Shown: positions 27,000 to 35,488, counted from the first letter of the stretch. The stretch: DNA of 64,000 nucleotides from Microbacterium forte (GCF_031885415.1 NZ_CP116871.1:3596001-3660000), one strand, 5' to 3'. The notes: a model not told the origin generated them from the letters alone. Translations and numbers: made by a program.

Positions 27000-27494
27000 T
27001 CACGCGTCGAAACTGAGGCTCAGCTTGCGCAGCAGCGCAGCCAGGCGATCGCGGTCACCGCGCGACAGGGCCCGCAGCAGGTCGTCCTCGACGTCGACCA
27101 GACGCGTGATCGCGGCATCCACCCGGATCCGCCCATCATCCGTGAGCGTCACGAGCACGCTGCGGCCGTCAGCAGGGTCGCCCTCGCGCCGCACGAAACG
27201 ACGCCCGACGAGACGATCGATGCGATTGGTCATGGTGCCGCTCGACACCAGCGTCTGCTGGAGGAGCTGCTTGGGGGAGAGCTGGAAGGGCGCCCCGGCG
27301 CGGCGCAGCGCCGACAGCACGTCCCACTCCCAGGCCTCCAGATCGCTCCGGCGGAACACGTCGCGACGAGCGCGGTCGAGCAGCCGGGTCAGGCGATCCA
27401 TCCGCGACAGCACCTCGAGGGGTGAGAAGTCGAGGTCGGGTCGTTGGGTGTTCCAGGCGCCGACGATCCGATCAACCTCATCCGCCTCAGTCAT
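27000..27494 (-). CDS. MarR-family transcriptional regulator
   Basis: A 164-residue winged-helix protein. The DNA-binding core reads LSPKQLLQQTLVSSGTMTNRIDRL then a wing of VRREGDPADGRSVLVTLTDDG, typical of MarR. It normally binds a palindrome as a dimer and is released by small phenolic or oxidised ligands. ATG 27494 is supported by GATAAT 6 nt upstream, so its mRNA is probably leaderless. It is divergent from tRNA-Gln and upstream of the pseudouridine synthase; its target is unclear. Confidence 0.92.
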   Translation of the reverse strand: MTEADEVDRIVGAWNTQRPDLDFSPLEVLSRMDRLTRLLDRARRDVFRRSDLEAWEWDVLSALRRAGAPFQLSPKQLLQQTLVSSGTMTNRIDRLVGRRFVRREGDPADGRSVLVTLTDDGRIRVDAAITRLVDVEDDLLRALSRGDRDRLAALLRKLSLSFDA

Positions 27495-27500
27495 CCGTCC

Positions 27501-27506
27501 ATTATC
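27501..27506 (-). promoter_or_regulatory. -10 box GATAAT for the MarR gene
   Basis: On the minus strand GATAAT ends 6 nt before ATG 27494. Confidence 0.5.
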
Positions 27507-27565
27507 GCCGGTAGCACGCAGGCGGACGTGGCAGACTTGACCCGCGGCTCCCTCGGGAGCAGCGG

Positions 27566-27637
27566 TCCGCCGTGGTGTAATGGCAGCACGACAGCCTTTG
27601 GAGCTGTTAGGTCTAGGTTCGAGTCCTGGCGGCGGAG
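27566..27637 (+). tRNA. tRNA-Gln (anticodon TTG)
   Basis: 72-nt cloverleaf. The acceptor arm TCCGCCG / CGGCGGA pairs perfectly, the anticodon arm ACAGC-CTTTGGA-GCTGT places TTG at 27598-27600, and the T arm is CTAGG-TTCGAGT-CCTGG. G is the discriminator base. CCA is not encoded. The glmU start codon begins one base after the discriminator. Confidence 0.96.
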
Positions 27638-27638
27638 C

Positions 27639-29069
27639 ATGACTGGGAACAATCTCGCGATCATCATCCTCGCCGCAGGCCAGGGAACCCGCATGCGCTC
27701 GCGCCTGCCGAAGGTGCTGCACCCGATCGGCGGGCGCCCACTGGTGGGGCACGTCCTGACGACGGCCGGTCGCCTCGAGGCCGACCACGTCGAGGTCGTC
27801 GTGCGGCACGAGCGCGACCAGGTGGTCGCCGCCCTCGCCGAGGACTACCCGGATGCCGTCTTCATCGACCAGGACGAGGTTCCCGGCACGGGCCGAGCGG
27901 TGCAGGTCGCGGTCGATGCGCTCCCCGCGGACTTCGACGGCGACGTCCTCGTACTCTCTGGAGACTGCCCGCTCGCGGATGCCGACACGCTGCGCTCGTT
28001 CCTCGATGCGCACCGCGAGGCGGACGCCGAAGCGACACTCATGACCGCCGTCGTCGACGACCCGACCGGCTACGGCCGCGTCATCCGCGACGCAGACGGC
28101 GGTGTCGACCGAGTGGTCGAGCAGAAGGACGCCACGGCAGAAGAGGCCTCCGTCAGCGAGATCAACGCGGGCATGTACGTGTTCCGGGTCGCGACGCTGC
28201 GCAAGTACCTGCCGTCCGTCGGCGTGGACAACGCACAGGGCGAGATGTACCTGACCGACGTTCCGGGGCTGCTCCGCCGCGACGGCAGCCGTGTGGCGGC
28301 ATCCGTCGTCTCCGACGTCACGGTCACCTACGGCGTCAACGATCGCGCTCAGCTCGCCGAGGTCGGTCGTCTGCTCAACCGCCGGATCGTGCGGCGCTGG
28401 CAGCTCGAGGGCGTCACCGTGATCGACCCGGCGACGACCTGGATCGACGACGACGCCACCCTGGCGCCCGACGTCACGATCCTCCCGAACACCCATATCC
28501 TGCGCGCCACGACGATCGCCGAAGGTGCCATCATCGGCCCCGACACGACCCTCGTCGACTGCGAGGTCGGTGAAGACGCGATCGTCCGCCGCACCGATGC
28601 CACGCTCGCGGTCATCGGCGCCGAGGCCACCGTCGGCCCCTTCTCGTTCCTGCGCCCCGGCACCGTCCTCGGGGCCCGCGGCAAGATCGGCGCTTACGTC
28701 GAGACGAAGAACGCCGAGATCGGCGAAGGCAGCAAGGTCCCGCACCTGTCGTACGTCGGCGATGCGACCATCGGTCGAGGCGTCAACCTCGGCGCCAGCA
28801 CGATCACGGCGAACTACGACGACGTGAACAAGCACCGAACGATCGTCGAAGACGAGGTGCACACCGGGTCGCACACGACCCTCGTCGCGCCCGTTAGGCT
28901 GGGAGCCGGCGCCAAGACAGGTGCCGGCGCTGTCGTCCGCAAGGATGTCCCTGCCGGCTCCCTTGCCATGAGCGTCGCCCCTCAGCGCAACATCGAGGGT
29001 TGGGTCGAGAAGAACAGGGCAGGCACGGGCGCGGCAGACGCCGCAGCCCGATCCCGAGTGGCGGAGTAG
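27639..29069 (+). CDS. glmU: Bifunctional UDP-N-acetylglucosamine pyrophosphorylase / glucosamine-1-phosphate N-acetyltransferase
   Basis: A 476-residue two-domain enzyme making UDP-GlcNAc for the cell wall. Residues 1 to about 235 are the uridylyltransferase (ILAAGQGTRMRSRLPKVLHP, VLSGDCPL, EINAGMYVF); from about 260 a left-handed beta-helix acetyltransferase holds KVPHLSYVGDATIG, with the catalytic His, and the GASTITANYD loop. The C-terminus is short and charged. No other start fits before the GTRM loop, so ATG 27639 is used although it lies directly after the tRNA and has no usable Shine-Dalgarno site. prs follows 8 bp after the stop. Confidence 0.95.
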   Translation: MTGNNLAIIILAAGQGTRMRSRLPKVLHPIGGRPLVGHVLTTAGRLEADHVEVVVRHERDQVVAALAEDYPDAVFIDQDEVPGTGRAVQVAVDALPADFDGDVLVLSGDCPLADADTLRSFLDAHREADAEATLMTAVVDDPTGYGRVIRDADGGVDRVVEQKDATAEEASVSEINAGMYVFRVATLRKYLPSVGVDNAQGEMYLTDVPGLLRRDGSRVAASVVSDVTVTYGVNDRAQLAEVGRLLNRRIVRRWQLEGVTVIDPATTWIDDDATLAPDVTILPNTHILRATTIAEGAIIGPDTTLVDCEVGEDAIVRRTDATLAVIGAEATVGPFSFLRPGTVLGARGKIGAYVETKNAEIGEGSKVPHLSYVGDATIGRGVNLGASTITANYDDVNKHRTIVEDEVHTGSHTTLVAPVRLGAGAKTGAGAVVRKDVPAGSLAMSVAPQRNIEGWVEKNRAGTGAADAAARSRVAE

Positions 29070-29077
29070 GCAGAACG

Positions 29078-30112
29078 ATGGCGCGCAAGAAGAAGACGGT
29101 CGATCTGGACAGGGACAACGGCATCGCTCCGGGTCTCGTAGCCAAGACCAAGAAGCGACTCGTGGTCGCCGGTGGTCGATCGCACCCCGCGCTGACCGCA
29201 GCGGTGGCCGCATCGCTCGGAACAGAGGTCGTGCCGACCGAGCACCGCACCTTCGCATCCGGTGAGATCTACGCCCGGTTCGAGGTGTCGATCCGAGGCT
29301 GCGACCTGTTCCTGATCCAGACCTTCGGCGAGCCGGTCAACGAGTGGCTCATGGAGACGCTCATCATGATCGACGCCGCGAAGCGCGCCTCCGCCAAGCG
29401 CATCACGGTCGTCGCCCCCTACTACCCGTACTCGCGTCAGGACAAGAAGGGCCGCGGCCGTGAGCCGATCAGTGCCCGCCTCGTCGCCGATCTGCTGAAG
29501 ACGGCCGGTGCAGACCGCGTCATGAGCGTCGACCTGCACGCCGCCCAGATCCAGGGATTCTTCGACGGCCCCGTCGACCACCTCTTCGCCAAGCCCGTGC
29601 TCATGGAGTACTTCAAGAGCACGCTGAGCGCCGAGGACCGAAAGATCCTCACCGTCGTCTCGCCCGACATGGGGCGCGTCCGCGTCGCAGACACCTGGTC
29701 GGACAGCCTCGGGGCACCGCTCGCCATCATCCACAAGCGTCGCGACCCGAAGGTCGCCAACCAGGTCTCCGTGCACGAGATCGTCGGCACCGTCGAGGGG
29801 CGCACCTGCCTCCTCGTCGACGACATGATCGACACCGGCGGCACGATCGTGAAGGCGGCGCAGGCGCTGAAGGCGAGCGGTGCGCATCGCGTGATCGTCG
29901 CCGCGACGCACGCGATCTTCAGCGACCCGGCATCCGAGCGTCTGCAGGACGCGTCGATCGACGAGGTCGTGATCACCGACACGATCCCCCTGACCGAGTC
30001 GCGCCAGTGGGACAAGCTCACGATCCTCCCGATCGCCCCGCTGCTCGCCCGCGCGATCCACGAGGTCTTCGAAGACGGATCCGTCACGAGCATGTTCGGC
30101 GGCGACGCTTAG
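29078..30112 (+). CDS. prs: Ribose-phosphate pyrophosphokinase
   Basis: A 344-residue PRPP synthetase that makes 5-phosphoribosyl diphosphate from ribose 5-phosphate and ATP. Motifs: SGEIYARFEVSIRGCD, ITVVAPYYPYSRQDKKGRGREPI, the pyrophosphate/Mg site VDLHAAQIQGFFDGPVDHL and the PRPP loop LLVDDMIDTGGTIV. The N-terminal 25 residues are Lys-rich and not conserved. ATG 29078 is preceded by GGCGGAGTAGG. The glmU-prs order is common in actinobacteria and links cell-wall and nucleotide precursors. Confidence 0.96.
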   Translation: MARKKKTVDLDRDNGIAPGLVAKTKKRLVVAGGRSHPALTAAVAASLGTEVVPTEHRTFASGEIYARFEVSIRGCDLFLIQTFGEPVNEWLMETLIMIDAAKRASAKRITVVAPYYPYSRQDKKGRGREPISARLVADLLKTAGADRVMSVDLHAAQIQGFFDGPVDHLFAKPVLMEYFKSTLSAEDRKILTVVSPDMGRVRVADTWSDSLGAPLAIIHKRRDPKVANQVSVHEIVGTVEGRTCLLVDDMIDTGGTIVKAAQALKASGAHRVIVAATHAIFSDPASERLQDASIDEVVITDTIPLTESRQWDKLTILPIAPLLARAIHEVFEDGSVTSMFGGDA

Positions 30113-30198
30113 GCGACCCATACTTCGGACACAGCCCGCGCATAGATGCTGTCCCTACGGTCGAATCACACACAGCGATCAAGGCCGGGAGGACCATC

Positions 30199-30669
30199 AT
30201 GATCCGCACGACTGTACCGACTTCTGTTCGCAAGGGCGCAGCCCTGGCCGGCGTCGCAGGACTGCTCGTCCTCGCGGGGTGCTCCGGCACGGCTGACGCC
30301 GAAGACCAGTCGACCGACACCGGAACCGACACGAGCACCGAATCGACCGATTCCGGAGCAGCGGCCGGCGGCGACTACACCGACGGCACCTACACCGCCG
30401 ACGGCTCGTACCAGACCCCCGAGACGGTCGAGACGATCAGCGTGACCCTCACGGTCGCCGACGGTCTGGTCACGGATGTCGAGGTGACCGGCGACCCGCA
30501 GGCCCGCGAGAGCGAGCAGTACCAGGGCGAGTTCATCGGCGGCATCGCGGATGAGGTCGTGGGCAAGTCCCTCGACGACATCGAGGTCAGCCGTGTGGCG
30601 GGCTCGTCGCTCACCAGCGGCGGGTTCAACGAGGCCGTCGAGTCGATCAAGGAGCAGGCCGCCGCCTGA
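30199..30669 (+). CDS. FMN-binding domain lipoprotein
   Basis: A 156-residue lipoprotein. The lipobox is LVLAGC (Cys28), then an acidic Thr/Ser/Asp linker (about residues 31-65), then a single FMN_bind domain of about 85 residues. The flavinylation site of RnfG/NqrC-type proteins (SGATxTS) is replaced by AGSSLTSGGF, placing Ser137 at the position of the modified Thr. The next gene encodes an ApbE flavin transferase, which covalently attaches FMN to this type of domain. GGAGGACC precedes the ATG. A role as an extracytoplasmic electron carrier follows from the family and the neighbours. Confidence 0.86.
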   Translation: MIRTTVPTSVRKGAALAGVAGLLVLAGCSGTADAEDQSTDTGTDTSTESTDSGAAAGGDYTDGTYTADGSYQTPETVETISVTLTVADGLVTDVEVTGDPQARESEQYQGEFIGGIADEVVGKSLDDIEVSRVAGSSLTSGGFNEAVESIKEQAAA

Positions 30670-30685
30670 GGCGCCTGACCACGGC

Positions 30686-31543
30686 ATGACGATCTGGCGT
30701 TTCGACGCGATCGGGACACTCTGGGAGATCGAGACGTCGCACGGGCTCGGCGCGGACGACCGTGAACGCGTCGGGGCCGAGATCGAGCGATTCGACCGGG
30801 AGTGGTCGCGGTTCCGAGAGGACTCATCGGTCACCCGTGTCGGCCGAGACGGCGGCTCGATCTCGTCTCCCGATGCGGGCGCGATGCTCGATGCCTACCG
30901 CGACCTGTCGAGGGCGAGCTCCGGGGCGGTGAACCCGCTCGTCGCGGAGAGCTTGGATGCCCTCGGCTACGACGCGTCGTACTCGCTCGTCGCGAGCTCC
31001 CCGATCGCCGCCCCGGCAGACTGGACCGATCGGGTGCGCTGGACGGCGGGGGAGGCCACGGCATCCGCGCCGGCTCTTCTCGACGTCGGGGCACTCGGCA
31101 AAGGGCGTCTGGTCGATCTCGTGGCCGGGGTGCTCGCCGACGTGCCCGGTGACCTCGTGGTCGATGCCGGAGGTGACATGAGAGTCCGCGGAGACGTGGT
31201 GCGGGTCGGACTCGAGCATCCGTACGATCCGACGAAGGCGATCGGCGTGATCGAACTGCAGGATGCCGCGCTCTGTGCCTCGGCGATCAATCGCCGGGCG
31301 TGGGGTGATGGACTCCACCACGTGCTCGACGCTCGCACCGGGGTGCCGGTCCGCACCTGGGCGGCCACGTGGGCGATCGCCCCTGAGGCGATGCGAGCGG
31401 ATGCCGTCGCGACCGCCCTGTTCTTCGACGGCGGCCCCGAGCTCGCCGCATCGTGGGGCGTCGAGTGGGTGCGCATGACGACCGACGGACGCGCCGAGCG
31501 TTCGCCGGGCTGCCCCGCACAGCTGTTCACCACCCGCCGATGA
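30686..31543 (+). CDS. apbE: FAD:protein FMN transferase (ApbE family)
   Basis: A 285-residue ApbE-family protein, shorter than most (about 320-340) and without an evident signal peptide. Expected motifs are present in degenerate form: VGALGKGRLVDL, DAGGDMRVRGD, HHVLDARTGVPV and ADAVATALFF. It transfers FMN from FAD to a Ser/Thr of FMN_bind domains in the presence of Mg2+. The lack of a signal peptide suggests action inside the cell or export by another route, which matters because the target is a lipoprotein. It starts 16 bp after the lipoprotein gene. Confidence 0.88.
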   Translation: MTIWRFDAIGTLWEIETSHGLGADDRERVGAEIERFDREWSRFREDSSVTRVGRDGGSISSPDAGAMLDAYRDLSRASSGAVNPLVAESLDALGYDASYSLVASSPIAAPADWTDRVRWTAGEATASAPALLDVGALGKGRLVDLVAGVLADVPGDLVVDAGGDMRVRGDVVRVGLEHPYDPTKAIGVIELQDAALCASAINRRAWGDGLHHVLDARTGVPVRTWAATWAIAPEAMRADAVATALFFDGGPELAASWGVEWVRMTTDGRAERSPGCPAQLFTTRR

Positions 31544-31570
31544 GGCATCGAAGTAGGGAAGAGTAGACCT

Positions 31571-33145
31571 GTGATCACTTCCATCACCGCGCTGCGGCAG
31601 CGGGTTCTCGCCTTGCTCGGCGGCATCTCCATGTACCGTCTGGTGCTGTTCGCCCTGCTCGCGCTGGGGCTCATCGCCGTGGTGCTGTCGGCTCTCGGCG
31701 TGATCGTCTCGCCGACACCGCTCGAGATCATCGCGTCCTTCGTCGTGCTTGCGCTGGTCATATCGCTGGTGGATGCGGCGGCCCAGCGCATCCTGCGGCT
31801 GCCGTGGCGCATCGAGTCTTCGCTGGTGACGGCACTGATCCTGCTCTTCGTGCTCCGCCCCGGCATCGAGCCGAACGCCCTGCTCGGGCTGGCCATCGCC
31901 GGAGTCGTGGCGAGCCTGTCGAAGTATCTGATCGTGTGGCGGGGTCGGCACGTCCTCAATCCCGCCGCCTTCGGTGCGGCCGTCGTGTCGATCCTCGGAT
32001 CCTTCGGTGCCTTCGAGTGGCTCGGGACGTCCTCGTCGTGGTGGGTCGGCACACCGTCGCTCTTCGTCCCCGTCCTGATTCTCGGACTCGTCGTCCTCTG
32101 GCGCACCGAGAAGGTGCGCGTCGTCGTCGTCTTCCTCATCGTCGCGATCGCTGTCGCGATGCTGCGGCAGGCCGTGCAAGCTCAGGAGTTCTCGATCGCC
32201 TTCGATCCCGGTGCCGCTCTCTCGTTCGCGATCTTGCAGTCCCCGTTCCTGTTCCTCGGAGCGTTCATGCTCTCCGAGCCCCTGACTCTGCCGCCGCGCC
32301 GGTGGCAGCAGTTCTCGGTGGCGGTTCTCGTCGGAGCACTCGCCGGGTGGCCGATCGCGATCGGCGGCCTCTTCACCCTCGGGCAGGAGCGGGCGCTGCT
32401 CATCGGGAACCTGCTCGCGTTCGCCTTCGCGCTGCGAGGGTCGGTGCGGCTCGTGCTCGAGAAGCGGCAGTTCATCACGCCGACCGCTCAGGAGCTGACG
32501 TTCCGCGCACAGGGAAAGCTGAGATTCCTTTCGGGGCAGTACCTCGAACTGGATGTGCCGCACGCCCGACCGGATGCCCGCGGAACCCGCCGTGAGTTCA
32601 GCATCGTCTCGGCGCCGGCAGACCTCCCGACGCTCCGCATCGCCTATAAGGACGGCGATCAGAAGCATCCGTCGAGCTACAAGCGCGCACTGGCTGCAGC
32701 GGAACCGGGCTCAGCTCTCGCCGTGACAGGCACGTGGGGCGACTTCCTCCTCCCGCGTTCGGAGACGCCCGTCCTGATGGTCGCCGCAGGCATCGGCGTG
32801 ACGCCGTTCGTGTCGCAGCTGCGGCAACTCCAGCTCACGGAGCAGCAGCGTGACATCGTGCTGGTCTATGTGGCCTCGGACAGCTCGGAGCTGGCCTTCC
32901 GAGACGAGCTGGCCGCGACCGGCGCGCGCGTCATCGTCTTCACGCGCGATGAGCCTGCGAACCTTCCGACGCACTGGACCTGGGCGCAGGGCGCGCGCCT
33001 CGACGCCGCAGGCCTCGAGCGTCACGTTCCCGACATCGGCGAGCGGCACTCGTACATCTCGGGTCCTCCGCGGCTCATCGCCGACCTCGCTCCCGCGCTG
33101 CAGAAGGCCCGCTCCCTCACGACAGACGCCTTCGCCGGGTACTGA
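31571..33145 (+). CDS. NqrB/RnfD-like membrane protein fused to a ferredoxin-reductase-type domain
   Basis: A 524-residue fusion. Residues about 20-300 hold eight or more hydrophobic segments in an arrangement like NqrB/RnfD (including LFVLRPG, NPAAFGAAVVSILG and a paired RQxV loop). From about residue 310 there is a ferredoxin-NADP+ reductase fold: GQYLELDVP, the flavin motif RREFSIVSAP, and the nucleotide motif AAGIGVTPFVSQL. It could take electrons from NAD(P)H in the cytoplasm and move them through the membrane to the flavinylated lipoprotein encoded upstream. GTG start with GAAGAG about 7 nt before it. Convergent with a histidine kinase. Confidence 0.85.
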   Translation: MITSITALRQRVLALLGGISMYRLVLFALLALGLIAVVLSALGVIVSPTPLEIIASFVVLALVISLVDAAAQRILRLPWRIESSLVTALILLFVLRPGIEPNALLGLAIAGVVASLSKYLIVWRGRHVLNPAAFGAAVVSILGSFGAFEWLGTSSSWWVGTPSLFVPVLILGLVVLWRTEKVRVVVVFLIVAIAVAMLRQAVQAQEFSIAFDPGAALSFAILQSPFLFLGAFMLSEPLTLPPRRWQQFSVAVLVGALAGWPIAIGGLFTLGQERALLIGNLLAFAFALRGSVRLVLEKRQFITPTAQELTFRAQGKLRFLSGQYLELDVPHARPDARGTRREFSIVSAPADLPTLRIAYKDGDQKHPSSYKRALAAAEPGSALAVTGTWGDFLLPRSETPVLMVAAGIGVTPFVSQLRQLQLTEQQRDIVLVYVASDSSELAFRDELAATGARVIVFTRDEPANLPTHWTWAQGARLDAAGLERHVPDIGERHSYISGPPRLIADLAPALQKARSLTTDAFAGY

Positions 33146-33187
33146 GCCGGGGTTCCGCTCGGCGTGCGTCTACTCCGAGGCATGTCC

Positions 33188-33243
33188 TGCGGGGTCAAAA
33201 ACGCACCGGGATCGCCTGTTTCCGATGTTCTTTTGACCCCGCA
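33188..33243. repeat. Inverted repeat between convergent genes
   Basis: Perfect 13-bp arms TGCGGGGTCAAAA (33188-33200) and TTTTGACCCCGCA (33231-33243) separated by 30 bp. The arms combine a GC stem with an A/T run, so on either strand the structure could stop transcription of the two convergent units that end at 33145 and 33261. The spacer also resembles nothing known to me. Confidence 0.75.
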
Positions 33244-33260
33244 GCCTTGGGGACGGGACG

Positions 33261-34763
33261 TCAGCCGGTGGATGGGGTGGCCGGGCTCAGGGGGAGTCGC
33301 ACCGTGAACGTCGTGTCGCCGGGTTGGCTGGCGACGGTGAGGTGGCCGCCGTGGCCCTCGACGATCGCTTTCGCGATGGCCAGCCCGAGGCCGGTGCCGC
33401 CGGTCTGACGAGCGCGGGAGCTGTCGCCACGCGCGAACCGGGCGAAGAGCTCATCTCGCACGCCGGGGTCGATACCGGGCCCGTCGTCGTGCACCCGCAA
33501 CACGGCCTCATCACCTTCGCGACTCACGCTGAGCGTGATCGAGGTGCCCGCGGGGGTGTGCGTCCGCGCGTTGGCGAGAAGGTTCGCGACGACCTGATGC
33601 ATCCGTCCGGCGTCGCCGACGATGACGATGGGCTCATCAGGAGCCTCGATGTTCCAGTGATGGTCTGCCGCAGTCGGGCGTGCGTCGGAGAGGCCCTCGA
33701 GCGCGAGCTGGGTCAGGTCGACGGTGCCGTAGACCAGCTCCCGTCCCTCGTCGAGACGGGCGAGCAGCAGCAGGTCCTCGACGAGGCGCGTCATGCGCAG
33801 CGACTGAGCCTGAATGCGCTCGAGCGACGTGGTGGTGCTCTCGACGGCGGCCTCGCCGCCCTGTTGCTTCAACGCGCGCAGCGAGAGCTCGGAGTATCCG
33901 CGGATCGACGACAGCGGAGTGCGCAGCTCGTGGCTCGCGTCGGCGACGAAGCGTCGCATCCGCTCCTCGTTCTTCTGACGCGAGGCGAGGGAGTCGTTGA
34001 CGTGGTCGAGAAGTTTGTTCAGAGACGAGCCGACCAGGCCGGTCTCCGTGCGCGGATCGGCCTCCGATGCGGGAACGCGCTCGGTGATCTGCACTTCACC
34101 TCGGTCCAGGGGCTGATTCGCCACCCGGGTTGCCGTCGCCGCGACCGCACGCAATGGTCTCAGCCCCACGCGGATGGTGATCGCCGTGGTGAGCGCCAAC
34201 AGGATGAGGCCTCCGATCGTCGCCAGGGCGATCACTGTGAGCAGCGTCGTCAGCTGATTCTGGATCTCGGTCCGGGGGAGTCCGGTGACGACGTTGACGC
34301 CGTTGGGCGCCTGCTTCGCGAAGACCATGTACGAGCCGAAGTCGTCGATGGTGACTGTCGCACTGGGCTGGCCGCCGAGTGCCGCGTCGATACGATCGAG
34401 ATCTGCGCTGGTCAGCTTCTGCGGAACGCCGCCCCATTCGTCTTTGGTGTCGGGGAAGAGCACTCCGCTGGTTCCGCCCTCCGTGCTGGACACCGCCAGC
34501 AGGAGTCCTGGGACGCGGGCGTCGTTGATCTCGAGGATGTTGTCCATGTTCGCGAACTGCGCGGGCACCCGGCTGACCCACTGTGTCACCGTATTCGAGT
34601 AACTGTGCAGGCGATCCTCGAGCTGTCTCTCCAGTGTGCTGCCGAGCAGAGCGCTGGTGATCACGGCGACGATCACGAGGATGAGCGAGACGAACCCGAT
34701 CACGGCTGTCATCAGCCGTGTCTGCAGACTCATCGGTCGCCGAGCCATCCCCGTCAGGCTCAC
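33261..34763 (-). CDS. Sensor histidine kinase of a two-component system
   Basis: A 500-residue membrane kinase. Two hydrophobic segments flank an extracytoplasmic region of about 140 residues; a HAMP linker with PLRAVAATATRVA follows the second. The phosphoacceptor motif is DASHELRTPLSSI, and the ATPase domain carries the N box LLANARTHT, DDGPGIDPG and GTGLGLAIAKAIVEGHGG. GTG 34763 overlaps the regulator stop (GTGA); an in-frame ATG at 34748 is the alternative. It senses an unknown envelope signal and phosphorylates the regulator encoded just before it. Confidence 0.93.
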   Translation of the reverse strand: MSLTGMARRPMSLQTRLMTAVIGFVSLILVIVAVITSALLGSTLERQLEDRLHSYSNTVTQWVSRVPAQFANMDNILEINDARVPGLLLAVSSTEGGTSGVLFPDTKDEWGGVPQKLTSADLDRIDAALGGQPSATVTIDDFGSYMVFAKQAPNGVNVVTGLPRTEIQNQLTTLLTVIALATIGGLILLALTTAITIRVGLRPLRAVAATATRVANQPLDRGEVQITERVPASEADPRTETGLVGSSLNKLLDHVNDSLASRQKNEERMRRFVADASHELRTPLSSIRGYSELSLRALKQQGGEAAVESTTTSLERIQAQSLRMTRLVEDLLLLARLDEGRELVYGTVDLTQLALEGLSDARPTAADHHWNIEAPDEPIVIVGDAGRMHQVVANLLANARTHTPAGTSITLSVSREGDEAVLRVHDDGPGIDPGVRDELFARFARGDSSRARQTGGTGLGLAIAKAIVEGHGGHLTVASQPGDTTFTVRLPLSPATPSTG

Positions 34764-35488
34764 TGGGGTGCCTTGATCATGTAGCCGACACCTCGCACCG
34801 TGTGCAGCAGCGGGGTGCGCCCGGCGTCGATCTTCTTGCGAAGGTACGAGATGTACAGCTCGACGACCGACGACTTGCCGCCGAAGTCGTAGCTCCACAC
34901 CCGGTCGAGGATCTGGGCCTTCGACAGCACTCGTCGCTCGTTGCGCATCAGATAGCGGAGCAGCTCGAACTCGGTCGCGGTCAGCTCGATCTCGGTGCCG
35001 TCGCGGAGGACCTCGTGGCTGTCCTCGTTGAGGGTGAGGTCGGCGACGCGGAGGATCGACTGGCCATCGTCGGCCGTCGCGTGTCCGGTGCGGCGGATGA
35101 TCGCGCGCAGTCGGGCGATCACCTCTTCCAGGCTGAACGGCTTCGTGACGTAGTCGTCACCACCGGCGGTGAGGCCGGCGACCCGGTCGCCGACGGCATC
35201 CTTCGCAGTGAGGAAGAGCACCGGCACGAGGCTGCCGGATTCGCGAAGGCGCCGCAGCACGGCCATGCCGTCGAGGTCGGGCATCATGATGTCGAGCACG
35301 AGCGCGTCGGGTTCGAATTCGCGCGCGGCCTGCAGCGCCTCCAGGCCGGATGATGCGGTGCGCACCTCCCAGCCCTCCATCCGCAGGGCCATCGCGAGGA
35401 GATCGGTGAGCATCTGCTCGTCGTCGACGGCGAGGATGCGCAGGGGGGAGCCGTCGGGGCGGCGCAGTTCGGGGAGATCGGAGCTCAT
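34760..35488 (-). CDS. OmpR-family response regulator
   Basis: A 242-residue two-domain regulator. The receiver has the acidic pair of AVDDEQ, the phosphoacceptor Asp in LVLDIMMPDLDG, and the Lys in FLTAKD; the C-terminal 95 residues are a winged helix (VWSYDFGGKSSVVELYISYLRKKID). ATG 35488 is chosen over an in-frame GTG 21 nt upstream. Its promoter region carries three phased CTATG repeats. It faces a two-gene ABC transporter across 164 bp and is likely to control it and itself. Confidence 0.93.
   Translation of the reverse strand: MSSDLPELRRPDGSPLRILAVDDEQMLTDLLAMALRMEGWEVRTASSGLEALQAAREFEPDALVLDIMMPDLDGMAVLRRLRESGSLVPVLFLTAKDAVGDRVAGLTAGGDDYVTKPFSLEEVIARLRAIIRRTGHATADDGQSILRVADLTLNEDSHEVLRDGTEIELTATEFELLRYLMRNERRVLSKAQILDRVWSYDFGGKSSVVELYISYLRKKIDAGRTPLLHTVRGVGYMIKAPQ

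Noticed and set aside
27000..29258. A 752-codon minus-strand frame joining MarR with DNA opposite tRNA-Gln and glmU
   Set aside because: Only its last 164 codons are the MarR gene, with its own leaderless-type promoter; the rest is the shadow of glmU.
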